Positions 1 to 9,261 of a DNA stretch of 64,000 nucleotides are shown here, piece by piece. Under the pieces are notes generated by a model. That model saw only the letters and a program-made list of their open reading frames with translations, did not search any database and was not told the origin of the DNA. Origin of the DNA: Marinobacter sp. MDS2 (GTDB lineage Bacteria; Pseudomonadota; Gammaproteobacteria; Pseudomonadales; Oleiphilaceae); NCBI RefSeq assembly GCF_030718085.1, contig NZ_JAVAJF010000001.1:992001-1056000 (forward strand). Reading direction: 5' to 3'. The position numbers and the translations under genes were made by a program. How positions within the stretch are numbered: position 1 is the first letter of the stretch; the number at the start of each line of letters is the position of its first letter.

Positions 1-24
1 ATCGATTTTCTCAATTCGCTTTAA
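1..24 (+). CDS. 3' end of an upstream gene, probably di-heme (DUF1111) oxidoreductase
   Basis: Frame 1 is open from the window edge and ends in IDFLNSL followed by TAA, 9 bases before the next start codon. An 'I-x-FL-x-SL' tail is common at the C-terminus of c-type di-heme peroxidase-like proteins. In pseudomonads a DUF1111 di-heme protein precedes this imelysin/DUF1513 pair. Only seven codons are visible, so the family is inferred from neighbourhood. Confidence 0.45.
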   Translation: MDFLNSL

Positions 25-33
25 GGAGTTGCC

Positions 34-1077
34 ATGGAGCCCATCATTCGAGCCTTTTGCGTTTCGGCCCTCGCCGTTGCCACCTCCATGAGCTTTGCGG
101 CGGCACCGATGGATGGGCCGGAAAGTGCCCGCGCAGGCTGGCATCCATCGATTCAGTCCGGCTACGACTTGCTGGCCAAGCGAACCGGTCAGCTTGCAGA
201 CCAAGCCAGCAGCTACTGCACAACCCCCAACGAGGCGGGCAGAGAACAGCTTGAACAACATTGGCTCGATGCCTTTCTGGCCTGGCAACAGGTACGTTTT
301 GTCGATTTCGGGCCGATAGAAAACAACAATCTGGCCTGGCAATTTCAATTCTGGCCAGACCCGAAAAACCTGGTTGCTCGCAAAGCTGGTTACCTGACGA
401 AATCAGACCAGCCCATCACCGCTGAACTCATTGAACAATCCGGCGTAGCGGTTCAGGGTTTCCCGATGCTGGAATACCTGCTGTTCGATGAGGCATTGGC
501 CTCCAGCGAACGCGCATTACCCGCCGAGCACAGCTGCGCGCTGCTTACCCGTGTCACAACGCATCTGGCTTCAAACAGCGAACAGCTCAGAACGGACTGG
601 CACAATTTCAAACCGCCCTATCTAAACACCGTGGCCTATCATACCGCCACCATCAAGGCGGCGATGGCCACTTTGGAGATTCTGGAAGAGCGTCGATTGG
701 CCAAGCCCATGGGGCTGCGCGGTAACGGCAAGCGCAACCCTTACATCACCGATGCTTGGCGCAGTGGCGCCACCCTGTTGTCGGTGGAAGCGACCCTACG
801 CGGGCTGCAACAACATTTTCTGCCCGAGTTTCTGAGCTTACTGAAACGGAACGGCGAATCGGCACTCGCCGACCGAATCCTGCAACAATTTAACGAGGCA
901 CTGGATAACTTCCCGGCGGCAGATCAACCGATGATCACGCTGCTATCGGACGACACTGCCTTTCGAACCCTGCAAGGGCTGTACGTAGATGTGTCGCAGC
1001 TCGCCACACTGGTCAACGACCAGGCCGCCGTTGCCTTGGGCATCGTGCGCGGCTTCAACTCCAGTGACGGGGATTAA
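34..1077 (+). CDS. Imelysin-family (peptidase M75-like) periplasmic protein
   Basis: A 347-aa protein with an N-terminal signal peptide (hydrophobic residues about 5-23, AAA/P-type cleavage). The rest is the all-helical imelysin fold seen in iron-regulated proteins such as IrpA, ICMP and the C-domain of EfeO. In the usual GxHxxE metal motif the histidine is replaced: the sequence around residue 142 reads GFPMLEYLLF. This resembles the second imelysin paralogue of pseudomonad operons, so classical metal binding is doubtful. The start follows a good AAGGAG. The next gene starts 13 bases after its stop, so the two are probably cotranscribed. The role is likely iron-related envelope function, not proven proteolysis. 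Confidence 0.85.
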   Translation: MEPIIRAFCVSALAVATSMSFAAAPMDGPESARAGWHPSIQSGYDLLAKRTGQLADQASSYCTTPNEAGREQLEQHWLDAFLAWQQVRFVDFGPIENNNLAWQFQFWPDPKNLVARKAGYLTKSDQPITAELIEQSGVAVQGFPMLEYLLFDEALASSERALPAEHSCALLTRVTTHLASNSEQLRTDWHNFKPPYLNTVAYHTATIKAAMATLEILEERRLAKPMGLRGNGKRNPYITDAWRSGATLLSVEATLRGLQQHFLPEFLSLLKRNGESALADRILQQFNEALDNFPAADQPMITLLSDDTAFRTLQGLYVDVSQLATLVNDQAAVALGIVRGFNSSDGD

Positions 1078-1090
1078 AGGGCCAGCTCTA

Positions 1091-2185
1091 ATGGATAGAC
1101 GCCGACGCCAACTATTGAAAACGGCTCTTGCCGGCAGCGCTGCTTTGAGCTTGAGCGGCTGTAGCCTGCTGCCTCGAAAGCCCGGTTTTAATCCCGAGCA
1201 ATATTCCGCGGCTGTGGGCAAGCCGGATGGCACCTTCGGGGTGAGCGCTTTCGACCTGAAAGGCCAGCCGCTTTGGTTTTCACCGGTGAAAACCCGTTGC
1301 CACAGCGGCTGCACCCGCCCAGTGGGCAACCAGCTGGTGTTCTTCGAGCGCCGGCCAGGGTGGAGTTTTTACGTACTGGATGCCCGTACCGGCAAACGCC
1401 TTCACCAGATTGACGCCGCGCAAGGCGAACACTTCGTCGGCCACGGCGTATTTTCCCCGGACGGGCGCTGGCTGTACGCCACCGCCAGCCGTTATGAACC
1501 CGGCGAAGGCATCGTGGCGGTTTACGATGCCGAGCAAAACTACCAGCGGGCAAATACCTTCGAACTGGCCGGCATAGGTCCGCACCAGATTACCCTGCAC
1601 CCGGATGGCGAAACCCTGGCCATTGCCTTGGGGGGCATTCTCACCCATCCGGATTACGACCGCCTCAAGCTTAATCTGGACACCATGGCACCGGCGCTGA
1701 TTCTGATGAACCGCCGTTCAGGAGAGATTGTCGGCCGCCTGAATCCAAGCCACCATCAACAGAGCCTTAGACACCTGGACGTTCACCCTTCCGGCAACGT
1801 CTATGTCGCCTACCAACACCAGGGCCCGAGGCACGAAATGCCGGCCTTGCTTGCCCGGATGGAACACAACCGGCTTACAGAAATTCGTTTTGACGACGAA
1901 ACCCAAGCGGGCCTTGCCAACTACATTGCCAGCGTGATCGCCCATCCGGAGAACGATCTGGTGGCAGCCGCCTCTCCGGTCGGTGGCACGGCGGTGGTTT
2001 TTCAAGGCAGTACCGGCAAACTGCTCGCAAAAGCCTCGATTCCCGATTGTTCGGGCGTACAGGCATTAGCCGGCGGTGACTTTCTGATTTCCTCGGGCCA
2101 AGGCAAACTGGTTCGGCTTGGCGCACATCAACCGGCGCAGGACATTGTCCAACTACCTCTGTATTGGGATCACCACCTGGTGTAG
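1091..2185 (+). CDS. DUF1513 family Tat/lipoprotein, beta-propeller-like
   Basis: A 364-aa protein starting at ATG 1091; an in-frame upstream start lies inside the imelysin gene and is not used here. The N-terminus has a twin-arginine run (RRRRQLLK) followed by a hydrophobic stretch and a lipobox LSGC (Cys24), suggesting a Tat-exported lipoprotein. The body has repeated short beta motifs ('VFSPDGRWLYATAS', 'ITLHPDGETLAIA', 'LDVHPSGNVYVAY') typical of propeller blades, matching DUF1513. It is the last gene of the imelysin operon. Family members are associated with iron-regulated imelysin loci; the biochemical function is unknown. Confidence 0.85.
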   Translation: MDRRRRQLLKTALAGSAALSLSGCSLLPRKPGFNPEQYSAAVGKPDGTFGVSAFDLKGQPLWFSPVKTRCHSGCTRPVGNQLVFFERRPGWSFYVLDARTGKRLHQIDAAQGEHFVGHGVFSPDGRWLYATASRYEPGEGIVAVYDAEQNYQRANTFELAGIGPHQITLHPDGETLAIALGGILTHPDYDRLKLNLDTMAPALILMNRRSGEIVGRLNPSHHQQSLRHLDVHPSGNVYVAYQHQGPRHEMPALLARMEHNRLTEIRFDDETQAGLANYIASVIAHPENDLVAAASPVGGTAVVFQGSTGKLLAKASIPDCSGVQALAGGDFLISSGQGKLVRLGAHQPAQDIVQLPLYWDHHLV

Positions 2186-2269
2186 TCGGCCACGACTGCA
2201 TCAGCCGGCCCTTAAGCAACTTCCCCGCTCCTGCTATGCTTGGCGAAACCCTTCGCCGGAGTAGCCACC

Positions 2270-3583
2270 TTGTCCGAAAAGTCCTCCTATTCAATTGATC
2301 AGTTATACAGCCTGATCGCCAACGAAGAAGACGCCCGTGTTTGCAAAGACATCCCCGCCGAAGCCTGCCGGGAGGTGCCTCGTAATTTCTTTTTGATCCT
2401 GTTCAGTAACGTACTGACCAAGCTGGGCGACCTGCTGATCAGCCCGAAAACGGTTCTGGCCTGGCTGATGAGCGCAGTCGGTGCACCGGCACTGGTGGCC
2501 TGGCTGGTGCCCATTCGCGAATCGGGCTCGATGGTTCCTCAAATGGTGATCGGGGCCTGGGTTCGGCGCAAAGCCGTGCGCAAATGGTTCTGGACGCTAG
2601 GCAGTTTCGGGCAAGCCCTGAGCGTGATGGCCATGGCGGCCAGTGTGTGGTTTCTTGAGGGCTACGCAGCGGGCGGCGGCATTGTTGCCGCTCTCATTGT
2701 GTTCTCGTTATCCCGAGGCTTTTGCTCTGTCTCCATGAAGGATGTGCAGGGCAAATGCATCCCCAAAACCCGCCGGGGCCGCTTGTCCGGTTTGGCCAGC
2801 ACTTTGGGCGGCACCGCAACCGTGATTCTGACCGCGCTGCTATTCTGGGACCGGGGCGACCCCACCATTGGCTTTTACGCTTTGCTACTGTTGCTCGCCG
2901 CCAGCATGTGGATTATCGCCGGTCTTCTGTTTGCCGGAGTGGAAGAATACGCGGGTGAAACCGATGGCGGAGGTAATGCATTGGCGGAAGCCTTTAAAAG
3001 CCTGTCGTTGTTGCGCACCGACACCCTGTTCCGGAACTTCGTGATTACCCGGGCCTTGTTGCTGTGCTCTGCGCTGGCGTCGCCTTACTTCGTGGTACTG
3101 GCTCAGAAAGAATCTGACATCGGCTGGATGCTCGGCGTATTCCTGCTCGCCAGCAGTCTGGCCAGCTCCCTCAGCGCCAGTTTCTGGGGCTGGGCTGCGG
3201 ATACCTCCAGCCGCCGGGTGATGATACGTGGTGCTGCCATGGCCAGTGGTATTTGCGTGGGTGTGGGTTGCCTGGCCCTCGTGTTCGGCCCAGGCTTCGG
3301 TGGGGCCTGGTTCTACCCGGTTGCCTTCTTCATTCTGAGCATTGCCCACGCAGGCGTTCGCCTTGGCCGTAAAACCTATCTGGTGGATATGGCTGGTGGC
3401 AACAAGCGCACTGATTACACTTCGGTCAGCAATACAGTGATTGGCATTTTGTTGCTAGCCACCGGTGGGCTAACCGCTGCGATTTCACTGATCTCCAATG
3501 TTGCGGTGATTATCGTGCTGGGGTTGATGGGGTTTGCGGGGATGATCAGTGCAATGCGGCTGGATGAGGTCACAGAAGACTGA
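2270..3583 (+). CDS. MFS transporter
   Basis: About 437 aa. A TTG at 2270 is preferred over the TTG at 2240 because GGAG at 2258-2261 sits 8 bases upstream. After a roughly 50-residue cytosolic N-terminus there are about 12 hydrophobic helices arranged as two halves, with a central loop near residue 225. Basic loop segments (VRRKAVRK; KTRRGRLSG; SSRRVMIRG) fit major facilitator topology. The substrate cannot be read from the sequence. It stands alone between the DUF1513 operon and a strong shared terminator. Confidence 0.8.
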   Translation: MSEKSSYSIDQLYSLIANEEDARVCKDIPAEACREVPRNFFLILFSNVLTKLGDLLISPKTVLAWLMSAVGAPALVAWLVPIRESGSMVPQMVIGAWVRRKAVRKWFWTLGSFGQALSVMAMAASVWFLEGYAAGGGIVAALIVFSLSRGFCSVSMKDVQGKCIPKTRRGRLSGLASTLGGTATVILTALLFWDRGDPTIGFYALLLLLAASMWIIAGLLFAGVEEYAGETDGGGNALAEAFKSLSLLRTDTLFRNFVITRALLLCSALASPYFVVLAQKESDIGWMLGVFLLASSLASSLSASFWGWAADTSSRRVMIRGAAMASGICVGVGCLALVFGPGFGGAWFYPVAFFILSIAHAGVRLGRKTYLVDMAGGNKRTDYTSVSNTVIGILLLATGGLTAAISLISNVAVIIVLGLMGFAGMISAMRLDEVTED

Positions 3584-3605
3584 GCGAACGTGTTCGACAA
3601 ACAAC

Positions 3606-3634
3606 AAAAAGGCCGGCAATTTGCCGGCCTTTTT
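3606..3634. terminator. Bidirectional intrinsic terminator
   Basis: A 12-bp perfect stem (AAAAAGGCCGGC / GCCGGCCTTTTT) with a 5-nt loop lies between the convergent MFS and thrombospondin-repeat genes, giving a T-run on both strands. Confidence 0.9.
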
Positions 3635-3652
3635 GCGTAATTCAGGCTATTG

Positions 3653-5182
3653 TTACGGCACCTGAACTTCGGTTTTGGACGCGCACACAGCGTGTACGTT
3701 GAATTCATCCAACAGTGACAGAAGCTGGAATCCGCCACTGACCACTTCCACCGAATCAAAGCGCTTTGAAGTCTGGAACACCAGGAAACCAACCTCATCG
3801 CCGCCCAATAGACCGGATATGCCTAACAGATCCAGCTCATAACCGACCTGCCCATCAGACTCTTCCTGAATTTCACCGTCCAACAGGGTCCGTACTTTCA
3901 AACCACCGTTGGTCAGCAGCCCCAACTGCACCAATTGTGGTGCTTCTGCAATCGACACACCAATCACGTTTTGGCCAGGGTAGGCAAAACCAGACGTGGC
4001 CGCTACGCGGAGGCTAACGTTCGAAAGACCGAGCAAGTTGGTGTTCTGAATGGTCGCAAAATTGGCGAGGTCATCATCAATCACATTGCCTTCATTGCTG
4101 ACGTTGCATAGCAGGCCACCCAACGCAGGCAACAAGCAAGCAGATTCGTCTACGGAAGCCACCGCAGCGATCTGGCTGTCGCTAGCCAACATCGGCGTGA
4201 ACTGTTCTCCAACGCCGCAAGCGAACTCGATGTCATTAACACGGTCACACGCGTCACCCACGCCGTCACCGTCGGTGTCGGTCTGATTACCTACGCCGTC
4301 AACGCCTGCTTGATCTGCACCGTTAGGCACATACGGACAATTGTCTGCGCCAATCAGCTTAGGACTGAAGTTACCGGCTATTTCGATTTTATCATCGACA
4401 CCGTCGCCATCCATATCCACATCACAGGCATCGCCAGTTCCGTCAGAATCGGTATCTTCCTGGTTCGGATTGGACACCGACGGGCAATTGTCTCCAGTAA
4501 CAACACCGTCTCCATCTTCGTCTTTGTCGGCTGAACACGCATCACCTACGCCGTCGCCATTCGCATCTTCCTGACCCGCATTCGCTTCCAGTGGGCAGTT
4601 ATCGCCACCGTCGGCCGGATCAAGCACCGAAAACTGGCCGGTAGCCTCATCCAAGACTTTATCGGGCACCCCATCTCCGTCTGCATCAGTATCACAGGCA
4701 TCACCCACACCATTTCCGTCACGGTCAGCCTGAGACGCATTGGCGATCAACGGACAGTTATCGGCGCCCGTATCGGTGTAGCTGCCATCGTCATTTTTTA
4801 CCTTGTCGTCAACACCGTCGCCATCGGAATCGATATCGCAGGCATCGCCGTACAAATCACGATCTGTGTTCAGCTGGTCCGGGTTCGGAATCAACGGGCA
4901 GTTATCCACACCATTGAGAACGCCGTCACCATCGATATCGTCCTGATTGGAGGTTTCGCCGTCACAGGCGTCATCAATACCGTCCGCATCAGCATCCACG
5001 CCGTCGTTGCCGGCGTTCGGGCAAGAATCTTCGTTATCTGGTATGCCATCACCATCAGAATCAAACTGCTCGGTTCCATTTGCAGTTGTGCCGGAACCAG
5101 AGCTATCTGCCTCACAGCCTGCCAGTGACAGCAACGCTGTCAGCAACAGGATCAATGGGAAATTCAGGTTACTCAACTTCAT
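3653..5182 (-). CDS. Thrombospondin type 3 repeat lipoprotein (Ca-binding)
   Basis: 509 aa from ATG 5182, which has GGAGG 10 bases upstream; a TTG two codons earlier is too close to that site. The signal peptide ends in the lipobox SLAGC (Cys23). Residues about 38-315 hold roughly six DxDxDG/DNCP units (for example DSDGDGIPDNEDSCPN, DTDGDGVGDACD), the Ca-binding pattern of thrombospondin type 3 repeats. The C-terminal ~190 residues form a separate domain with several Cys and no family I recognise. Its start lies 2 bases after the stop of the OmpA-like gene, so translation is probably coupled. Likely an outer-membrane, calcium-dependent surface or adhesion protein. Confidence 0.85.
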   Translation of the reverse strand: MKLSNLNFPLILLLTALLSLAGCEADSSGSGTTANGTEQFDSDGDGIPDNEDSCPNAGNDGVDADADGIDDACDGETSNQDDIDGDGVLNGVDNCPLIPNPDQLNTDRDLYGDACDIDSDGDGVDDKVKNDDGSYTDTGADNCPLIANASQADRDGNGVGDACDTDADGDGVPDKVLDEATGQFSVLDPADGGDNCPLEANAGQEDANGDGVGDACSADKDEDGDGVVTGDNCPSVSNPNQEDTDSDGTGDACDVDMDGDGVDDKIEIAGNFSPKLIGADNCPYVPNGADQAGVDGVGNQTDTDGDGVGDACDRVNDIEFACGVGEQFTPMLASDSQIAAVASVDESACLLPALGGLLCNVSNEGNVIDDDLANFATIQNTNLLGLSNVSLRVAATSGFAYPGQNVIGVSIAEAPQLVQLGLLTNGGLKVRTLLDGEIQEESDGQVGYELDLLGISGLLGGDEVGFLVFQTSKRFDSVEVVSGGFQLLSLLDEFNVHAVCASKTEVQVP

Positions 5183-5184
5183 GA

Positions 5185-6261
5185 TCAAACACCCTCCCCG
5201 GCCGTCACCGAGATAACATTGAATTCAACGCGGCGGTTACGTTCACGACCTTCCTCAGTGTCGTTGCTGCGTATCGGGTTGGCCTCACCATAGCCGTTGG
5301 CCGTTAGCTGCTCAGGAGCAACGCCCAGATCCAGTAGATAATTGCGAACTGCGTTCGCACGCTCTTTCGACAATTCGAGATTGTAGGCTGCGGAACCCTG
5401 GCTATCGGTGTATCCGGCCAGTTCCACTTTAAGATCCGGCTGGCCTTTTAACGCGTCAGCCGTGCTGATCAGAATGTCCCGGGCATTCGCGGTCAGGCGA
5501 TCCGAGTTAAATTCAAAGGTCACACCCTGCAGGACAACCGTCTGGGCTTGGGTTGTTTCAACACAACCTACCGCGTTCACTTCGAGGCCTTCCAGAGTAT
5601 TCGGGCACTGATCTACACCATCGACCACGCCGTCGCTGTCCGAGTCTGCCAGGCTTTTCTCAACCACTACGGGTTTCTCGATGACCACCGTTTTTTCAAC
5701 AATGCGGGTGCGTGTCGCGCCAATCGGAACGGTCAAGCCGAGACTAAAATGCAGATCCGAGTAATTGTCCTCGAAGGCATCCCAGAGGTATCGGGCCTCA
5801 GCTCGCATACGCAAGCCCGTCGTCGTAAAGGGCGAGGTGATGAACCCTAGGGCCGCGTTTGCGTAGCCATCAAACTCGCTGGCGCTGTTATTGAATACAT
5901 CGTTTCGGGAAACGCCCACACCAAGGGAGGCGTAAGGGCTGAAGGTTTCTGCACCAAACAGGCGGTAGTTTATATCCGCACCAGCACCCTGCTGGTAATG
6001 GTCGGTGGCACCGTCAATGCCGGTTTCTATGGTCGCCATAAAAAACTGGGGTTCGAACCACCAGTTCTTGTTCAGGCGATGGCTGTACATGCCGCGCACC
6101 GCTGTACCGTATTCATCGGTGCGGTCACTGTCCGGATCGATGTAACTGCCGAGAATGGACACCTCACTTTCGTGCTGCACCGGCTGTGCGTATACCGCGT
6201 GAGATGTTGCTGCGATACAGAGACCTACCGCGGCCCCTGCCAACAAATTCTTTCGTACCAT
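5185..6261 (-). CDS. OmpA-family outer membrane protein with TSP3 linker
   Basis: 358 aa. The signal peptide is cleaved near AYA/QP (residue 25). Residues ~30-180 alternate aromatic and polar residues as in an 8-stranded barrel. A Val/Glu/Lys hinge (~187-203) is followed by one thrombospondin type 3 unit (DSDSDGVVDGVDQCPN, 207-221) and then an OmpA_C peptidoglycan-binding domain (~246-350; NxxLSxxRAxxVxxYL and NRRVEF signatures). This is the OprF-like layout. It is transcribed first in a two-gene unit with the TSP3 lipoprotein. Both carry the same Ca-binding repeat, suggesting that they act together at the cell surface. Confidence 0.9.
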   Translation of the reverse strand: MVRKNLLAGAAVGLCIAATSHAVYAQPVQHESEVSILGSYIDPDSDRTDEYGTAVRGMYSHRLNKNWWFEPQFFMATIETGIDGATDHYQQGAGADINYRLFGAETFSPYASLGVGVSRNDVFNNSASEFDGYANAALGFITSPFTTTGLRMRAEARYLWDAFEDNYSDLHFSLGLTVPIGATRTRIVEKTVVIEKPVVVEKSLADSDSDGVVDGVDQCPNTLEGLEVNAVGCVETTQAQTVVLQGVTFEFNSDRLTANARDILISTADALKGQPDLKVELAGYTDSQGSAAYNLELSKERANAVRNYLLDLGVAPEQLTANGYGEANPIRSNDTEEGRERNRRVEFNVISVTAGEGV

Positions 6262-6652
6262 TCAAACGCTCCCCTAGTGCTTTTTCGTTGTTATCAACTT
6301 GGGCTTTCAGCCTTATCGGTCGTCATATTAGGCCAAGACCTGGCTTCGGCCTGTGACCCAAAGGTCAGTGGCCAGCGTCAATTTCGCCATTAGCAGGCGG
6401 TCAGAACCAAAACCGAGACGCACATCTCAAAATAAATCCTTTTTATTACATTAAGATAATCTAGGGTCAGCGTAGACAAACCAGTCGCAGTTGTTCAAAC
6501 CCCAACCATTAAAATTATGTAAGACAATATTTCAATACGGCATGCAGAAGCACCCGTTTTAGAAGACAGAGAGGCACAGACTCCGCCCCAATTAATGAGG
6601 CAGAGTCTTTAGAAGAAGGGAAGCGAGGAGTTAAGAAGGGAACAACGAAAGG
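6262..6652. other. Gene-free 391-bp interval upstream of the OmpA-like gene
   Basis: No credible coding frame on either strand. The stretch is AT-richer than its neighbours in 6420-6560 and presumably carries the OmpA-like promoter (minus strand). Near 6580-6612 an imperfect hairpin (AGACTC..GAGTCT arms) could end the DUF4870-like transcript, but it has no good U-tract. I see no convincing sigma-70 pair. Confidence 0.5.
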
Positions 6653-7015
6653 TTACACGGTTTTCCGGTCGTTCAGCGCCAACGCGCCTTTGACAATTTT
6701 GTAGATGACCCAGATGGATGTGCCCAGCAAGATGAACCACCCAATAATCAACGGCGTGGTGACGATGCCAATCACCGTCCAAAGTAAACCAATCCAGAAG
6801 GTACGGATTTGCCAGCGAAAGTGGCTTTCAACCCAGGTGCCACGAACGTCGTCCAGTTTGACGTAATTGACGATTACGCCCACCAGGCCGGTGATGCCGC
6901 CCAGAAAGAAAGACAACGCCTGAAGGATGTATACGATAACCGCCAGGTTGCGTGCAGAATCTTTTGCGGGTTGCTGGGGATCGTCGTTGCGGGGTATATA
7001 TTCCGATTCGGCCAA
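6653..7015 (-). CDS. DUF4870-like small membrane protein
   Basis: 120 aa. A polar N-terminus is followed by three hydrophobic helices (about 24-47, 71-90, 93-112), with the loop 'WVESHFRWQIRTFW' between the first and second. That loop and layout are typical of DUF4870 / Tic20-like proteins, which are found singly in many gammaproteobacteria. Function unknown. It is transcribed alone; the next gene upstream in its direction is more than 2.3 kb away and it lies next to the phoX 3' end. Confidence 0.75.
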   Translation of the reverse strand: MAESEYIPRNDDPQQPAKDSARNLAVIVYILQALSFFLGGITGLVGVIVNYVKLDDVRGTWVESHFRWQIRTFWIGLLWTVIGIVTTPLIIGWFILLGTSIWVIYKIVKGALALNDRKTV

Positions 7016-7121
7016 GATCGCGGCTCCTAGAAGTGGTTTTTCCCAAGTCTAGCATAGCGGGCTTGCTCGCTTGCAAAGCCCGCCATGTTCCAGCCGCGCG
7101 GCTAACCTTACATTGGCGGGA

Positions 7122-9164
7122 TCAACTGCCAATCACCCCGCCGTCGTCGCGGGTCACGATCACCGTGGCATCCCGGGGTCTTGGATCACTGGCATCCGGC
7201 CAGTTAGCTGCGGGGTGCTGGATATTCACAAACAGAGTGGCCATGTCCGGCGTTCCGGTGACTCCGGTCACTTCGCAACCCTGCGGCCCAACAAAGAATC
7301 GTTTGATTTCCCGGGTTTCCGGGTTCGCCGCCAGCATCATATTGTTCTGATACGGCGCTTCGTCCCGACCGTCCGTCTGAATCCACAACCGTCCGTTATA
7401 GTCAAACCACAAACCATCCGGACTGTTGAAGATGTTGTCGTCATTCAAGGTAACAACGGCTTCGCCATCAACCACCGTTTCTGTGCCTTGCTCACCGGCA
7501 AACACAAAAATATCCCAGTCAAAGCGCGTGGCTGTGTGGTTATTCTCCGCTTCCTTCCAGCGAATGATGTGGCCATTCTGATTATTGGCAATCGGGTTGG
7601 CAGCGTCGGTTTGTTCTTCGGTGCGCCTGGAGTTGTTGGTCAGGGTGAAATAAACCTCTCCCGTATTCGGATCTACGGCGCCCCACTCTGGCCGATCCAT
7701 CGGCGTGGCACCGGCAATATCCGCCGCCAGACGGGTATTCAGCAGTACATCCGCCTGGCTGTCAAAACCATCAAACGCAATGGTGCCCACAGTGGTGCCC
7801 TTGGCGGCGGTGACCTTGGCGGCAAAACCGGCATCGCTCAGATCGAGCGGCAGCCATTCACCGGTGCCATCGTCGTCAAAGCGCGCCACGTACAGAGTGC
7901 CTTCATCCAGCAAATACCCACCCGCCGTCGCCGCGTAGTAGGGCTGGGACGAGACAAACTTGTAGATGTACTCAAACCGGGAATCGTCACCGGAATAGCA
8001 CACCACGGGTTGCCCTTCTTTGGCCGGGGCGAAGATCACGCCTTCATGGCCAAAACGCCCCAGGGCCGTACGTTTCTGCGGCGCACTTTCGGGCGTGAAA
8101 GGATCGATTTCAACCATGTAACCGAAGGTATTGGCTTCGTTCCGGTAATCGTCGGCCGCAGCGCCAATACCTGGAGTCACATCAAAGCGCACATAGGCAT
8201 CAGCGCCGTTATCCGCCAGCTCCCAGTCGTAGCGGGAGGTTCCGTCCACGCCGTGGCGAACCTGTTCACGCGGGCGAACACCCTGCGTTTTGTTGGCAAA
8301 GTAGCCGTGCCAGTTTTCCTCGGCGGCCAGATAGGTGCCCCAAGGTGTCGGCCCCATGGAACAATTGTTCAAGGTACCGCGCGTGCGCTCTCCGGCCGGA
8401 CTAAACTTGGTTGCCAGTTTGGCGTAGCCCCGGAGCGGGCCGCGAATGTCCATTTCAGTACCGCCGGTAACGCGACGGTTGAACGGGCTGCCAAACACGA
8501 TGTCCCAGGTGCCATTTTCATCTTGTTTGATGTGGACCACTGACACACCGTGCGCGGCAATTTCCTTACGCACTTCATCGGCGGGACGCACCCCGCCATT
8601 CGCACTTGCGCCCGTGGCGCCATTTGCATGCAAAGCGGATTGGTTTATGTACTCGTGGTTCATCACCAGCAAGCCTTCGGTGGAACTGCTGCCTCCCGCT
8701 TTCAGATCGATGGGAAAGAAATGCACGCCATCGTGATGCATACCCATTTGCTGTTCTTGCTCGGCACCGGTATTGGTGCCATCCGCTTTGTAGGCCGGGT
8801 AGCTACCGGTAATCGGGGTGCCCCAAGGCAGAAACGCCGTCGTGGTATAACCTTCCGGTACCACCACGTGATTGGCATTGGAAACAGGCACCGCGTTGAA
8901 GCCCATAGAAAGATCAGGCGTTTGACTGCCCGGGCCACCGGTGCCATCAGGTGCAGAGGCTGAACCATCGTCATCACTGCTGCCGCAGCCCGCAAGCCCT
9001 ACACCCACCAGGCTGGCCAGGGCGGCTCCTACCGATCCTTTCAGAACCGCACGGCGCTGCATTCGTGTCGTCAACACCTGATCAAAGGGACGGTTGCCCG
9101 CGTGATTCACCACCGGTTCGTAGTCTGGGTCCAGATAATTGGAATCAAGATCGTGCTTAGCCAT
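7122..9164 (-). CDS. phoX: PhoX-family alkaline phosphatase (DUF839)
   Basis: 680 aa from ATG 9164 (AGAGAG upstream); an in-frame 58-codon extension would run through the promoter and is rejected. The twin-arginine signal RRAVLKG (residues 37-43) and following LAGC (Cys60) point to Tat export, possibly with lipid anchoring. PhoX hallmarks are present: the LVMNHEYI block, the NCSMGPTPWGTYLAAEEN block that carries the iron-ligand cysteine in characterised PhoX, and DGLWFDYNGRLWIQTDG near the C-terminus. The enzyme is an Fe/Ca-dependent phosphomonoesterase acting outside the cytoplasm. A Pho box precedes its -35, so PhoB control is likely. Confidence 0.92.
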   Translation of the reverse strand: MAKHDLDSNYLDPDYEPVVNHAGNRPFDQVLTTRMQRRAVLKGSVGAALASLVGVGLAGCGSSDDDGSASAPDGTGGPGSQTPDLSMGFNAVPVSNANHVVVPEGYTTTAFLPWGTPITGSYPAYKADGTNTGAEQEQQMGMHHDGVHFFPIDLKAGGSSSTEGLLVMNHEYINQSALHANGATGASANGGVRPADEVRKEIAAHGVSVVHIKQDENGTWDIVFGSPFNRRVTGGTEMDIRGPLRGYAKLATKFSPAGERTRGTLNNCSMGPTPWGTYLAAEENWHGYFANKTQGVRPREQVRHGVDGTSRYDWELADNGADAYVRFDVTPGIGAAADDYRNEANTFGYMVEIDPFTPESAPQKRTALGRFGHEGVIFAPAKEGQPVVCYSGDDSRFEYIYKFVSSQPYYAATAGGYLLDEGTLYVARFDDDGTGEWLPLDLSDAGFAAKVTAAKGTTVGTIAFDGFDSQADVLLNTRLAADIAGATPMDRPEWGAVDPNTGEVYFTLTNNSRRTEEQTDAANPIANNQNGHIIRWKEAENNHTATRFDWDIFVFAGEQGTETVVDGEAVVTLNDDNIFNSPDGLWFDYNGRLWIQTDGRDEAPYQNNMMLAANPETREIKRFFVGPQGCEVTGVTGTPDMATLFVNIQHPAANWPDASDPRPRDATVIVTRDDGGVIGS

Positions 9165-9228
9165 ACTTTCTCTCTCTTGAATTATTGAGCCATCCGGCGT
9201 TGTCGAGAGATCAGTGTCCTGACTTTGT

Positions 9229-9257
9229 ATGACAGGCTCGCCTCGATTTCGTGTCAA
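9229..9257 (-). promoter_or_regulatory. phoX promoter
   Basis: On the minus strand a perfect TTGACA (9252-9257) is followed after 17 bases by TGTCAT (9229-9234). It lies about 65 bases upstream of the phoX start and directly downstream of the Pho box. Confidence 0.6.
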
Positions 9258-9261
9258 TTCA

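Noticed and set aside
6048..6060. GGTTCGAACC, like a tRNA T-arm
   Set aside because: It is inside the OmpA-like coding sequence and no acceptor or anticodon stem surrounds it.
7071..8543. 490-codon open frame opposite phoX
   Set aside because: Antisense shadow of phoX, no recognisable protein features.
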